Shown here: positions 17,490-26,982 of the stretch, in pieces
Layout of the letters: each line of letters opens with the position of its first letter
Position numbering within the stretch: position 1 is the stretch's first letter
From: Candidatus Rhodoferax odensensis
GTDB lineage: Bacteria; Pseudomonadota; Gammaproteobacteria; Burkholderiales; Burkholderiaceae_C
DNA: 64,000 nucleotides
NCBI GenBank assembly: GCA_016718405.1
Contig: JADKDJ010000038.1
Span: 186,001-250,000 of the forward strand
Direction of reading: 5' to 3'
The notes under the pieces: generated by a model
Seen by the model: only the letters and a program-made list of their open reading frames with translations
The model's database searches: none
Told to the model about the DNA's origin: nothing
Position numbers and translations under genes: made by a program

Positions 17490-19925
17490 CTATGGCACAA
17501 GATGATGCCAATAACGCCGATTGGTCTCGCGTTGGCACCGCACCTGGTCAGGCTGCGCGCTGTTCCAGGTGGCCGCACCACAATGGGGCGAGTCGAACAC
17601 GCGCACCTGTCGTTGCGCGTAACGCCCCACCACGGACGGCGCCGGGTGGCCAAATCGATTGCGATAACCCGCTTGAACCAGGGCGATACGCGGCGCCACC
17701 GCGTCGAGAAAACCATCACTGCTTGAGGTCTTGCTGCCGTGGTGCGGGACCAGTAGCACGTTGGATTTCAATAATGCGCCACGTTGCCCCAGGATGGCCT
17801 CTTGCTCGGCTTCGATGTCACCCGCCAGAAGCGCGCTCTGACGCGCATTGCTGATGCGCAGCACGCAACTGACGGCGTTGGGCTTGAGCTCCCGAGCGTA
17901 GTCGTCAACGTGCGGATGCAGAATTTCAAAGTCCACGCCATCCCATTGCCAGCGCTGCCCCGCGGTGCAGCGCGTCACCGGCCGCTGGGTCTGCAGTACA
18001 TGTCCGTCCTCGATCGAACTGAGCAAGGTGGCCTGCGGCTGCATCGCCAAAACCGCTTGCGCGCCACCGGTGTGGTCGCTGTCGCGGTGGCTCAGCACCA
18101 CGGTATCGAGGCGCTCACCCAGGGCGCGCAACAGGGGAACCAGCACACGGTGCCCGGCATCACTCTCACGGCTGAAGCGCGGCCCGGTGTCGTACACCAA
18201 CGCATGACTGGCCGTGCGCACCAGTACCGCATTGCCTTGGCCGATGTCAGCCGCCAACAGCTCAAACTCTCCCGGCGCTGGACGCGGCGCCTGCCACAGC
18301 AGCACCGGCACAATCAGCGCCAAGCCCTGCAAGCGTAGCGCCAGCGGCCAGCGCATCGCCAAAAGCAGGCCACCGGCCATACCCGCCACGGCTGCCCAGA
18401 GCGGAGCTTGCGCCACCGATACCGTGGCAAAAGGCAAAGCCGCCAAGGCCTGCAGAAAAGCCAGCAAGCCCGCAACCGCCCACACCGCCAAATCCCACAG
18501 CGGCGCGAACGCCACCCCCAGCATGGCCAACGGTGTGATGACAAGCGTCACCCAGGGAATGGCCAGGGCATTGGCCAACAGCCCCACCACCGAGACCTGC
18601 CCGAACAACAAAAGCGTCAGCGGCGTCAACGTGAGGGTCATGACCCACTGTTCCGCAAACAGGGACTTCAGGCGCCCCCCTGCGGCATGCGGCTGCGCCG
18701 GGTCCGAGCCGGGGTCGGTGACGAACAGCACCGCGACCGCGACGAAACTCAGCCAGAACCCGGCTTGCAGCAGGGCCCACGGGTCCGCCAACAACACCAC
18801 CACACAAGCCAGCAACAAGGTGTGTGGCCAGGGCCATTGCCTGCCGCTCCAGCGCAAGGCCGCCACAGTGCCCAGCATCAGCACGGTGCGCTGCGCGGGC
18901 ACGCCCCACCCGCTGAAGTAGGCATAGGCAAAGGCCAACACCACGCCGCACAGCAGTGCCGCGATCGGGGCCGGCAGCAGCAGGCATAGACGGCTGGAGC
19001 GCCGCCACAGCGCGCCCGTGAGCAGGGCGGCCAACCAGGCGAACATGGTGACGTGCAAACCGGAGATGCTCATCAGGTGCGCGACACCGGTCGCGCGAAA
19101 GACATCCCAATCGGCGCGCTCGATGGCGTTTTGGTCACCCACGACCAATGCCGCAATCAGGCCGGCGGCCTGACGGTGATCGAGCCGCTGAAAAATCTGG
19201 TCGCGCACCCACTGGCGTGCCCGCTCCACCGGATACGCGCCGGTGTCGGCCAGGCGCAGTGGCGTCGGATCATGCGGCCCGACGCGCACATAGCCGGTGG
19301 CCTGCAAGCCCTGCTCCCACAGCCACAGCTCGTAGTCAAAACCATGCGGATTGAGGTTGCCATGCGGCGCCTTCAGGCGCACCGTCATGCGCCAGCGCTC
19401 GCCCGCTCGCAGGTCAGGCGGTGGAGCAGGCGCCTGCGGCGCGGCCAAGCCAGGCGCCTCGCTTGGTCCAGGCGTGCTGCCATACCAACTCAAGTAGATT
19501 TTCGGGGGTAGCGCGACTGGCAGGCCGCCCTGGTGCGCTGATCGCACATCGAAGCGAAAGCGTAGGCCAACGTCAGAGCGCTGCGGCATCGCCGCCACCA
19601 CACCGTCAACCGCGATGTCACGCCCCTCCAACACGGCGGTCAGAGCGTTGCTGTGCAACCAGGCGCCGCGCAGCCCGGCGACACCGGCGGCAACACTGGC
19701 CAGGGCCAGCAGCACCAGGACGGCCGCGCCGCGGAGTGCGGCCAGGCGACTGGCCACCAGCGCCCACGTCACCAGACCCGTCAGCAACAGGGCCGCGTAA
19801 GCGGGCCACGCCCACAGACTGGCTTGCTGCAATTGCAGGGCCGTGCCGACCACCACACCCAACAACGCCGGAAGAATCAGGCCCGCACGATAGCCCCTTG
19901 CGGAGGGGGTTGGCGCCGCGCTCAC
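17490..19925 (-). CDS. comEC: DNA internalization competence protein ComEC/Rec2
   Basis: An 811-residue inner-membrane protein that forms the channel for uptake of single-stranded transforming DNA. The N-terminal part has several membrane spans and a DUF4131-type periplasmic region. The central Competence domain includes GVAHLMSISGLHVTMFAWLA. The C-terminal metallo-beta-lactamase domain has DIGQGNAVLVRT and HRDSDHTGG as the metal motif. It starts at a GTG overlapping the kinase stop (GTGA), so the two genes are translationally coupled. Length is standard and no damage is seen. Confidence 0.95.
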   Translation of the reverse strand: MSAAPTPSARGYRAGLILPALLGVVVGTALQLQQASLWAWPAYAALLLTGLVTWALVASRLAALRGAAVLVLLALASVAAGVAGLRGAWLHSNALTAVLEGRDIAVDGVVAAMPQRSDVGLRFRFDVRSAHQGGLPVALPPKIYLSWYGSTPGPSEAPGLAAPQAPAPPPDLRAGERWRMTVRLKAPHGNLNPHGFDYELWLWEQGLQATGYVRVGPHDPTPLRLADTGAYPVERARQWVRDQIFQRLDHRQAAGLIAALVVGDQNAIERADWDVFRATGVAHLMSISGLHVTMFAWLAALLTGALWRRSSRLCLLLPAPIAALLCGVVLAFAYAYFSGWGVPAQRTVLMLGTVAALRWSGRQWPWPHTLLLACVVVLLADPWALLQAGFWLSFVAVAVLFVTDPGSDPAQPHAAGGRLKSLFAEQWVMTLTLTPLTLLLFGQVSVVGLLANALAIPWVTLVITPLAMLGVAFAPLWDLAVWAVAGLLAFLQALAALPFATVSVAQAPLWAAVAGMAGGLLLAMRWPLALRLQGLALIVPVLLWQAPRPAPGEFELLAADIGQGNAVLVRTASHALVYDTGPRFSRESDAGHRVLVPLLRALGERLDTVVLSHRDSDHTGGAQAVLAMQPQATLLSSIEDGHVLQTQRPVTRCTAGQRWQWDGVDFEILHPHVDDYARELKPNAVSCVLRISNARQSALLAGDIEAEQEAILGQRGALLKSNVLLVPHHGSKTSSSDGFLDAVAPRIALVQAGYRNRFGHPAPSVVGRYAQRQVRVFDSPHCGAATWNSAQPDQVRCQRETNRRYWHHLVP

Positions 19926-22414
19926 GACGACTGTTTGAACGCCATGACCGCCTGATTGCGCAATGTTCTCAGCAGCGCCAGTTCCTTCTCATTGAGCATC
20001 AGGCTGCCGGGGGCGGCCTTGTCGGCATAGATCAGGCCAAAGGGCTTGCCTTTGATCTGCAAGGGCAACAGCAGAAATGTCGGCGCATTGACGGCTTGCT
20101 TGTACCAAAGTGGCAGGCGCGCAGCCATGCGCGCTTCGGTCGCGTCGCTGATCATGGTGTCGGCGCCTTTGTTGCAGACCGCTGCAAACAAATCGGTCTG
20201 GGCCGCCTGCAGCGCAATCCGGAAAGACGACACCAGTTGGTCGGTATCAGCGCCCAGGCCGAAGCGACCGGTCAGCGCATCGGTCTTGGCGTCGCGCATA
20301 CAAAAGACGATGCGCTGCAGCGCCATGGCGCGGTACATCGTCTCGATGATCATGCGCAGCACGTCACTGAGCCGGAAGTCCTCCACCATGGCGTTGGTGA
20401 TGTCCTGTATGCCAGCAGTCAGAACCTCGGCCAGATCCACCAGCGGCGCTGCCGAGACCTTGGCCGCCTCGACGGAACCGGCAGGCTGCGTGGCATGTAA
20501 TTCCAGCGGGGACAATGCGTCGCTCTCCGGTATGCCATGCGCATGGGTGCCAGCGCCATGATCGGCCGCGACGGCTGGGCCGGGGCTCTCGAGCAGTCGG
20601 GCCGCGGCCGACCCAGCAAGCACCTTCAGGTCCATGGCGCGCGCCATCTCGACCAACTTCTGGCGCGCGGCGACTGTGGCTGCGTGCATGTCTTTGGGGC
20701 TGACGCCAAGCGTCTTGGAAAAGCGGCTCACCACACCCTCCAGCCGTGCGTCGAGTTCCTTGGGCGCGCAATGCAACAGGGCGTCGGCAGTTTCGTTGGC
20801 GGCCACGGCGATCCAGCGCATGCGCTCGGCACTGTCCTCGGCCACGCGGCCGGGTGGCTGTGTCGCCGGCTTTCGCATACACCGTTGGATGGCTGCAGGC
20901 AAGCCCCAGGCCTTGGCCACACCAACACCCAGCTCCTCGTAGCTCAGCCCCAAGACACTGGCCGACGCCAAGGCCTCGCCAACGGGGTGTTGCCGGGCCG
21001 TGGTCTGCGCGCGGATGGCGGCGGCCTCCTCGGGGAAATAGAACTCCGCCAACAGGCGCCCCAGGTTCTGAAACATCGAACCGATGAACGCCTCCTCGGT
21101 GTCGCGCGCGCTCGGGCACAGTTCCCCGGCGATCGAGCCTGCCATGAGCGAGCGCAGGAACTCAGTCTTGAGCAGATTGGCGTGCGCCTTGTCCTGCATG
21201 TGCTCGAGCAGCACCAGACTCAGTGCCATATTGCGAATACCGTTGAGGCCTACCAGGCTGACCGCACGCGAGACGGTGCTGATGGCGCTGCCACGAGCAT
21301 AGTGGGCACTGTTGACCAGGCGCAGCAGCTTGTTGGTCAGGGCAATGTCCTTCAGGATCTCGTTGGTGATGCTGCCGACACTTTCTTTGTCCGAGCCGGC
21401 CATACCCTGGATACGCACCATCGAATCCGACATCGCGGGAAAGTCGGTCTTGTGACGCATGCGTCGCAGCAGGAAATCGAGCGTGCCGCTGCCGGCCCCG
21501 ACCTTTTCGGTTTCACCGCCCGCGCCGGGCGCGCCGGCGGTCTGCGCGGTCCATTTCGCCAACTCATCTCGGAACACTTGGGCACTGACATGGCGCTGCG
21601 CCGGCTCGCGCGCCAACGCGCGCATGGCAATGGCGCGCAGCCGGTCGTCAACCTCGCGAGGCAGATCGGCGGGCAACATCAGCTGCTCATGCACCACCTG
21701 GTAGATCGCCCGGTAGGGGTCGCGCTCGGCAATCAGCGGTTTGCCGGCGAGCATTTCCGCCATCACGATCCCGGCCGAAAAGATGTCCATCGTCGGCGCC
21801 GGCGTGGCCCCGATGGCTGACTCGGGAGACATGTAGCCCGGCGTACCGCATCCGGCCGCCGCCGCCTGCCCCGCGGTAGCGCCGCTCATCCGCTCGGCAA
21901 TACCAAAGTCCATCACCAAAGCCTTGCCTGTCGCGTTGATCAGAATATTGCTGGGCTTAAGGTCACGGTGCACCACGCCCGCGGCATGCGCCACCACCAG
22001 CGCATCGAGCACGTCGATCATGACCCGCACGGTGTCGGCCGCAGGCAGCGCGCCCTGTTTGCGAATCAGCTGGGCCAAGGTCTGGCCCGCCACATATTCA
22101 AACACCAGATAAGGCTGATGGTCTTGCACGTCGGCTTCGAACACTGGCACGATGTTGGCGTGCGTGAGTCGGCTCACGCTGCGCGCTTCCTGCAGCCACT
22201 GTGCCAGCGCCTGGCCGTCCACCCCTTGATTGCCGCGCATGATCTTGATCGCCACCTCGCGCTCAAGTCTCGGATCAAACGCCAGCCAGACCATCGACTG
22301 CGCCCCCTGACCCAACACCTTGCGTAGCTCAAAACGACCCAGCATGGCCCCTTGCGCCAGCGTCTTGCCAGAACGCATGCGCCGAACCGTGGATAAAGGG
22401 GAGAAGTCGGTCAT
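19922..22414 (-). CDS. Serine/threonine protein kinase with HDOD and GAF-like domains
   Basis: An 830-residue three-part signalling protein. Residues about 25-290 are a Hanks-type kinase: G-loop LGQGAQSMVWLA, VAIKIM, catalytic HRDLKPSNIL, DFGIAE and GTPGYMSPE. Residues about 310-520 are an HDOD domain (DFPAMSDSMVRIQGMAG, LLRLVNSAHYARG, VSLVGLNGIRNMALSLVLLE). A linker rich in Ala and His follows. The last 170 residues resemble a GAF domain (ITNAMVEDFRLSDVLRMIIE, PLQIKGKPFGLIYADKAAPG). No transmembrane segment is seen, so it should act in the cytoplasm. It overlaps comEC by 4 bp. Its targets are unknown. Confidence 0.9.
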   Translation of the reverse strand: MTDFSPLSTVRRMRSGKTLAQGAMLGRFELRKVLGQGAQSMVWLAFDPRLEREVAIKIMRGNQGVDGQALAQWLQEARSVSRLTHANIVPVFEADVQDHQPYLVFEYVAGQTLAQLIRKQGALPAADTVRVMIDVLDALVVAHAAGVVHRDLKPSNILINATGKALVMDFGIAERMSGATAGQAAAAGCGTPGYMSPESAIGATPAPTMDIFSAGIVMAEMLAGKPLIAERDPYRAIYQVVHEQLMLPADLPREVDDRLRAIAMRALAREPAQRHVSAQVFRDELAKWTAQTAGAPGAGGETEKVGAGSGTLDFLLRRMRHKTDFPAMSDSMVRIQGMAGSDKESVGSITNEILKDIALTNKLLRLVNSAHYARGSAISTVSRAVSLVGLNGIRNMALSLVLLEHMQDKAHANLLKTEFLRSLMAGSIAGELCPSARDTEEAFIGSMFQNLGRLLAEFYFPEEAAAIRAQTTARQHPVGEALASASVLGLSYEELGVGVAKAWGLPAAIQRCMRKPATQPPGRVAEDSAERMRWIAVAANETADALLHCAPKELDARLEGVVSRFSKTLGVSPKDMHAATVAARQKLVEMARAMDLKVLAGSAAARLLESPGPAVAADHGAGTHAHGIPESDALSPLELHATQPAGSVEAAKVSAAPLVDLAEVLTAGIQDITNAMVEDFRLSDVLRMIIETMYRAMALQRIVFCMRDAKTDALTGRFGLGADTDQLVSSFRIALQAAQTDLFAAVCNKGADTMISDATEARMAARLPLWYKQAVNAPTFLLLPLQIKGKPFGLIYADKAAPGSLMLNEKELALLRTLRNQAVMAFKQSS

Positions 22415-22499
22415 GACTCGATAAGCAGGCAGAGGTGGGTGCGTGTCATCAGCAGTATGACACCACCGCGCGCCAGCCGCGCGACCGACCGCGCCGCGG

Positions 22500-23216
22500 C
22501 TACTTCAACTGAACCGAGCCCGACACCGACACCATGATGGTGGTCTTGCCCGCTTCCACCGGTATCGGCTCATCGGAAGCAAACGACTTCGCTGCCATCG
22601 CCATCGCGCGTTGTCGTGGCTGTGGCCCGTGGTCGTTGGCATTCACCGCCACCTCACGCAAGGTGAAGGACGCGAACCCGAAGCTCTTGGCAATCTCGCC
22701 AGCGCGTGCCTTGAAGCGGTCAATCGCCACGCCTTGCGCGTCGGCCTCGGCGCGCAGTCGCTGCTCACGGCTGAGCGCGAAGGTCACGCTCGCCACGCTC
22801 AAGCTCTGGATGCGCGCCGCCGTTGCGCCGATGCGGGCGAAGTCACGCCCCTCCAGGGCCAGGTCAACCGTGCCCTGCCAGCCATTGATCTTGCCGTCGC
22901 GCCCGTAGCGCGGGCCAAGACTGAATTGACCCGTTCGCACCTCCATTTGCCCCGGCTGGGCAGCCTTCTTGGCCTCGGTCAGGCCGGCATCGAGCGCCGA
23001 CTTGAGCTGCGCCTGAACACTGGCCGCATCGGAGCCGTCGCGAGAGGTGCTAAGCCTGATCACCAGCAAATCCTGCGCGACGTCAACGACCTCGTTGGCA
23101 CTGAGTTGAATCACGTTCTGAACCGGCACCGGGGCGGCGGCCGTCGGTTGACACCACGCCGTCGCACACAGCAGCCAGGCACTGACGCCGACACCCATCA
23201 AGCGGTTTGTTCTCAC
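22500..23216 (-). CDS. SIMPL domain-containing periplasmic protein
   Basis: A 238-residue protein starting at GTG with a signal peptide (MGVGVSAWLLCATAWC). The mature part matches SIMPL/DUF541: NVIQLSANEVVDVAQDLLVI near the start, a QAQLKSALDAGLTEAKK helix, and the C-terminal PVEAGKTTIMVSVSGSVQLK. It is likely periplasmic or outer-membrane associated. The SIMPL family has a BP26-like channel fold and no firmly established role. It is separated by 85 bp from the kinase gene, and no operon partner is clear. Confidence 0.85.
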   Translation of the reverse strand: MRTNRLMGVGVSAWLLCATAWCQPTAAAPVPVQNVIQLSANEVVDVAQDLLVIRLSTSRDGSDAASVQAQLKSALDAGLTEAKKAAQPGQMEVRTGQFSLGPRYGRDGKINGWQGTVDLALEGRDFARIGATAARIQSLSVASVTFALSREQRLRAEADAQGVAIDRFKARAGEIAKSFGFASFTLREVAVNANDHGPQPRQRAMAMAAKSFASDEPIPVEAGKTTIMVSVSGSVQLK

Positions 23217-23269
23217 CTTGCATCCCTTCAGAAAGTGACCCTAGCCCGATTGTGCCCAAAGCTGGAGCC

Positions 23270-23590
23270 TCACTCAGCGGGCCGACGGCGGGCGTCGCGC
23301 TCCCCACCCTCGCGCTGCAGCAGGCGCAGCTGTTCGCGCAGCTGCGCGCGCTGTTCGAGCGTGAGCCGCCGCGGCACCGGTTCTGCGCCAGCGCTGGGCT
23401 GCTCATCAGCGGTCGTGGTCGGGCGCGGGCGCACGGCATCGCGCAACAACGCGCGGCGCAGCTCCCGCTTGGCTGAGGGCTCCAGCGGATCCGCTGGTAC
23501 GCCAGGCTCTGCTGCCCCGCCAGACGTGACGGCGCACGCCGCCGCGGCAGCGGTGCCAAGCAGAACAAGGGCGGCGAAGGGTTTGAACAT
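23270..23590 (-). CDS. Small secreted hypothetical protein
   Basis: A 106-residue protein. I start it at the ATG at 23590, which gives a good signal peptide (MFKPFAALVLLGTAAAAACA). The Cys at residue 19 could be a lipoprotein lipidation site, but the lipobox is weak. The mature part is Arg- and Glu-rich, with a likely amphipathic helix near the end (TLEQRAQLREQLRLLQREGG). No family is recognised. It is divergent from the response regulator gene. Confidence 0.55.
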   Translation of the reverse strand: MFKPFAALVLLGTAAAAACAVTSGGAAEPGVPADPLEPSAKRELRRALLRDAVRPRPTTTADEQPSAGAEPVPRRLTLEQRAQLREQLRLLQREGGERDARRRPAE

Positions 23591-23670
23591 GGTCGTGCTT
23601 CCTTCTGACCCCCCAGACTTTAGTGGGCAATGACGTGCCGATCTGTACGTCCTTGCATTTCCGGGCAACA

Positions 23671-23748
23671 TTTGTAACAGTGTGTCACTTGCGCCAGGTC
23701 AAACCCGAAAAAACGGCGAGCGCCCTGCAAAATCGGGCTTGTTACAAA
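23671..23748. promoter_or_regulatory. Inverted TTTGTAACA boxes upstream of the two-component operon
   Basis: TTTGTAACA (23671-23679) and its reverse complement TGTTACAAA (23740-23748) lie in the intergenic region, the second one 13 bp before the response-regulator ATG. They resemble the TGTAACA core of OmpR-type sites. Autoregulation by the adjacent OmpR-like protein is a reasonable inference. Confidence 0.4.
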
Positions 23749-23761
23749 TTCAAGATCCATC

Positions 23762-24493
23762 ATGAATCAGACCGCCGGCAAACTTGACAAGATCATCGTC
23801 GTGGACGACGACGCGCGCATCCGCGACCTACTTCGGCGCTACCTGGCGCAAGAAGGCTTCGAGGTCTTTCAGGCTGAAGACGGCAAGGCGCTGACACGCA
23901 TCCTGACGCGTGACACGGTCGACCTGATCGTGCTCGACCTGATGATGCCCGGCGAGGACGGCTTGTCGATCTGTCGGCGTTTGCGCGCCAACAACGATCG
24001 CACGCCCATCATCATGCTGACGGCCAAGGGCGAGGACGTCGACCGCATTGTCGGACTGGAAGTCGGCGCCGACGATTACCTGGCCAAACCGTTCAACCCA
24101 CGCGAGCTACTGGCGCGCATTCATGCGGTGTTGCGTCGGCGACCCTCGTTGGAAGCGCCCGGCGCACCGGCGGGCGACAACGAAGTGGTGACCTTCGGTC
24201 CGTTCACTTTTGACATGGGCGCGCGTGCGCTGCGCAAAGACCAGGGCGATTTGCCCCTGACCACCGGCGAGTTTGCCATGCTCAAGGCGCTGGTGCGCCA
24301 CCCGCGTGTACCGCTGTCACGCGAAAAACTGGCACAGTTGGCGCGGGGTCGGGAATTCGAACCGTTCGACCGCAGCCTCGATGTGCAAGTGTCGAGATTA
24401 CGCAAACTGGTGGAGACAGATCCCGCGACGCCACGCTACATCCAGACCGTTTGGGGTGTTGGGTACGTCTTCATTCCGGACGGCGTCGGTTGA
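23762..24493 (+). CDS. ompR: OmpR-family response regulator
   Basis: A 243-residue protein. The receiver domain (about 10-125) has the acidic pair VVDDDARIRD, the phosphorylation site DLIVLDLMMPGEDG, the Thr/Lys switch MLTAKGED, and the ADDYLAKPFNPREL ending. The C-terminal winged helix (about 140-240) has LTTGEFAMLKALVRHPRVPL and the RKLVETDPATPRYIQTVWGV recognition region, ending GYVF. It is closest to OmpR by pattern. Its stop overlaps the kinase start (TGATG), so both are translated together. Calling it ompR rests on sequence pattern and the EnvZ-like partner; the target genes are not visible. Confidence 0.88.
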   Translation: MNQTAGKLDKIIVVDDDARIRDLLRRYLAQEGFEVFQAEDGKALTRILTRDTVDLIVLDLMMPGEDGLSICRRLRANNDRTPIIMLTAKGEDVDRIVGLEVGADDYLAKPFNPRELLARIHAVLRRRPSLEAPGAPAGDNEVVTFGPFTFDMGARALRKDQGDLPLTTGEFAMLKALVRHPRVPLSREKLAQLARGREFEPFDRSLDVQVSRLRKLVETDPATPRYIQTVWGVGYVFIPDGVG

Positions 24494-25920
24494 TGCCCTC
24501 AGGCAGTCAACGCAGCTCCATCACGGAGGTCAGCAGCCCGGCACCGCTGGGCACCATGCCGGCCGAGCTCAGCCGCGCGCCAAAGCGGGTTGGCCTGAGC
24601 CTGTTCTGGCGCACCTTCTTTCTGCTCGCCTTGTTGCTGCTGGGCAGCATACTGGCCTGGCTGCAAACGCTGCGCGCGCTGGACTTTGAACCGCGTGCGA
24701 TCCAGACCTCTCAACAGATTGCCTCGCTGGTCAATCTGAGCCGCGCCGCCCTGATGCATGCCGACTCGATCGCGCGGGTGTCCTTGCTCAAGACCATGAC
24801 CGACCAGGAAAGCGTGCGCATTGTTCCGCGCGAGCCGGGCGACCGCTACGAGCCCTTCAACACCGACGCCTTGGGTCGGCGCATCGCGCGCGAACTAAGC
24901 TCCCGATTGGGGCCTGGCACGGTGGTTGCCAACAGCGTCAACGGGCAAGAGGGCCTGTGGGTTGGCTTTGTCATGGACGACGACACCTACTGGATGCAAA
25001 CCGACCGCGCCCGCTTCAACCAGACCGGCGGCAAGACCTGGATGATCTGGCTGGCCACCGCGGCCCTGCTCTCCCTGGCCGGCGCCGCACTGATTGCCCG
25101 CCTGATCAACCGGCCGCTGAAGCAATTGTCCTTTGCCGCCAGCCGCGTGCGCGAGGGTGACTTCGAGGCCAGCAGCCTGGACGAAAACGTCGCCACCAGC
25201 GAAATCCGGGCCGTCAACATCGGTTTCAATCGCATGACGCAAAAGCTCGCCAAGATCGAGCAAGACCGCGCCGTCATGCTCGCCGGTATCTCGCACGACC
25301 TGCGCACGCCACTGGCTAGGCTTCGCCTCGAAACCGAACTCAGCGTGACTGATGTCGAGGCGCGCACCCACATGGTGGCCGATATTGCGCAGCTTGACGC
25401 CATCATCGACAAGTTCTTGGACTATGCGCGCCCGGGCACCATGGAACTGGTACCAGTGCGTGTGCGCGAGGTGCTGGAGACCTGCCTGTTTGCACTCAAG
25501 GACCGCAACGACGTACAGTTCAACGTCAGCGTCCCCGATGACTTGTTGGTGCTGGCCGACGACGTAGAGCTCGGTCGCGTGCTGACCAATCTGCTGGAGA
25601 ACGCACGCCGCTACGGCAAGTCGGTCGATACCGGCATTGCCGTGATCGACATAGTGGCCAAGGCACGCGATCGCTGGGTGCTGATTCGGGTGCGCGATCA
25701 CGGCATGGGCGTGTCACAGGAGCAACTCAATAACCTGACCACGCCGTTCTACCGCGGCGAAGCCGCGCGCACCGCCGCCAAGGGCGCGGGCTTGGGGCTG
25801 GCCATCGTCGAGAAGACCGTTACCCGGATGGGGGGCGGCTTCGTGCTGAGCAACAGCTCCACCGGCGGCCTGTCGGCCCTGCTCAAACTGCAGCGCGCGC
25901 CACACAGTTCGATTCGTTGA
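24493..25920 (+). CDS. envZ: Sensor histidine kinase, EnvZ-like
   Basis: A 475-residue membrane kinase starting at the ATG that overlaps the regulator stop. It has two membrane spans, at about 35-57 (FWRTFFLLALLLLGSILAW) and about 175-200, around a periplasmic sensor region. A HAMP domain follows (RPLKQLSFAASRVREGDF). The phospho-acceptor H-box is GISHDLRTPLARLRLE, the N-box is NLLENARRYG, and the ATP lid boxes are DHGMGV and GAGLGLAIVEK. Length and layout are as in EnvZ. It phosphorylates and dephosphorylates the adjacent regulator; the signal is unknown (osmotic in enteric bacteria). Confidence 0.88.
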   Translation: MPSGSQRSSITEVSSPAPLGTMPAELSRAPKRVGLSLFWRTFFLLALLLLGSILAWLQTLRALDFEPRAIQTSQQIASLVNLSRAALMHADSIARVSLLKTMTDQESVRIVPREPGDRYEPFNTDALGRRIARELSSRLGPGTVVANSVNGQEGLWVGFVMDDDTYWMQTDRARFNQTGGKTWMIWLATAALLSLAGAALIARLINRPLKQLSFAASRVREGDFEASSLDENVATSEIRAVNIGFNRMTQKLAKIEQDRAVMLAGISHDLRTPLARLRLETELSVTDVEARTHMVADIAQLDAIIDKFLDYARPGTMELVPVRVREVLETCLFALKDRNDVQFNVSVPDDLLVLADDVELGRVLTNLLENARRYGKSVDTGIAVIDIVAKARDRWVLIRVRDHGMGVSQEQLNNLTTPFYRGEAARTAAKGAGLGLAIVEKTVTRMGGGFVLSNSSTGGLSALLKLQRAPHSSIR

Positions 25921-25968
25921 GCCCGTGGCGCTCTTGGGTACGGTGCGCGTGGGCGTGCGCAGCCGCCG

Positions 25969-26457
25969 TCAGCGTGCCGTCGTCAGCGCGAGCATGACCA
26001 CAGCCCGCGCCTCGATTGCTGTGCCCTGCCCCACCGGCCCGAGCTTTTCTGCCGTCTTCGCTTTCACATTGACCTGCCCCAAAGACACCCCCAGCGCTTG
26101 AGCCAGGCATTGGCACATGGCGGCGCGATGCGGCGCCAACCTGGGCGCTTGCGCCACCACCGTGCTGTCAACGTTGCCAATCTCGTAGCCTTCGGCGCGT
26201 ACGCGACGCGCCGCCTCGGCCAGCAACACCATCGAGTCGGCACCGGAAAAACGCGCATCGGTATCCGGAAACAGCGTACCGATGTCGCCCAGCGCTGCCG
26301 CACCCAGCAGCGCATCGGTGATCGCGTGCGCCAGCACATCGGCATCCGAGTGTCCCAGCAGGCCCAGGTGATAAGGAACGGTGACCCCGCCAATCACCAG
26401 ACTGCGCCCCGGCACCAACGCGTGGATGTCCCAGCCTTCACCGATTCTGAATGTCAT
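25969..26457 (-). CDS. ispF: 2-C-methyl-D-erythritol 2,4-cyclodiphosphate synthase
   Basis: A 162-residue enzyme of the MEP isoprenoid pathway that cyclises CDP-methylerythritol 2-phosphate with loss of CMP. It starts at ATG 26457 (MTFRIGEGWDIHAL); the Asp and His of the DIH motif bind the metal. HLGLLGHSDADVLAHAITDA, DIGTLFPDTD and the C-terminal NVKAKTAEKLGPVGQG are all present. The HEPN-domain gene lies 18 bp upstream and ispD lies beyond it, so ispF appears to be expressed through an inserted two-gene module. Confidence 0.95.
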   Translation of the reverse strand: MTFRIGEGWDIHALVPGRSLVIGGVTVPYHLGLLGHSDADVLAHAITDALLGAAALGDIGTLFPDTDARFSGADSMVLLAEAARRVRAEGYEIGNVDSTVVAQAPRLAPHRAAMCQCLAQALGVSLGQVNVKAKTAEKLGPVGQGTAIEARAVVMLALTTAR

Positions 26458-26475
26458 GGGATTCAGATTCAAGAT

Positions 26476-26982
26476 TCATGCCTTTGGCGTCGGGGTAACT
26501 GCCCGCGCCGTCAGCAGCCGCCCAGCTTCCGCCACGCAGCGGCGGGCTGCGGCGACCAGAGCCGGCACGAAAGCGTGACCACTTCGCAGCGCACTGCTCA
26601 AAACCGCCAAGTCTTCAATGTACTCGTGCACCATTTGATTTCTAAGGCGGCGCATTTCCATCCAGCCATCGGCAGACTGGATAAAGCCAAATCGTTCAGC
26701 CTTGTCCAGGTTGTCGATCGCCGGGCCTGGCATCTCCCCCAAGGCGGCCAACAAAGCTGGCAGCAATTTGTCGCCGACTGTATCCTGCAAACGCCCAAAT
26801 CGAGAAACAAATGCGTCCAGACGTTCAGCCAGGATCGGGTCGAGCTCAATCTTTTTCGCCTCTTCGATCGTGAAAAGGTTGCTGAACAAACGGCCGTCGG
26901 TGTCAAGCAAGTGACGGCATTCCTTGTCTGTCACACGGGCCAAGAATTCGAGTCGTGCAGTTTGAGATGCCGTGATCTTCAT
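26476..26982 (-). CDS. HEPN-domain protein, probable toxin of a HEPN/MNT pair
   Basis: A 168-residue helical protein starting at ATG 26982, overlapping the MNT stop by 4 bp (ATGA). It carries the HEPN RNase motif RX4HXY as RNQMVHEY at about residue 115. In HepT toxins the Arg and His form the RNase site, and the Tyr is modified by the MNT antitoxin. It is longer than a classical HepT (about 110-140). The extra N-terminal half contains FVSRFGRLQDTVGDKLLPAL, which I have seen in other HEPN proteins paired with MNT genes. It may be an RNase neutralised by its partner; no direct evidence of toxicity is visible. Confidence 0.75.
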   Translation of the reverse strand: MKITASQTARLEFLARVTDKECRHLLDTDGRLFSNLFTIEEAKKIELDPILAERLDAFVSRFGRLQDTVGDKLLPALLAALGEMPGPAIDNLDKAERFGFIQSADGWMEMRRLRNQMVHEYIEDLAVLSSALRSGHAFVPALVAAARRCVAEAGRLLTARAVTPTPKA

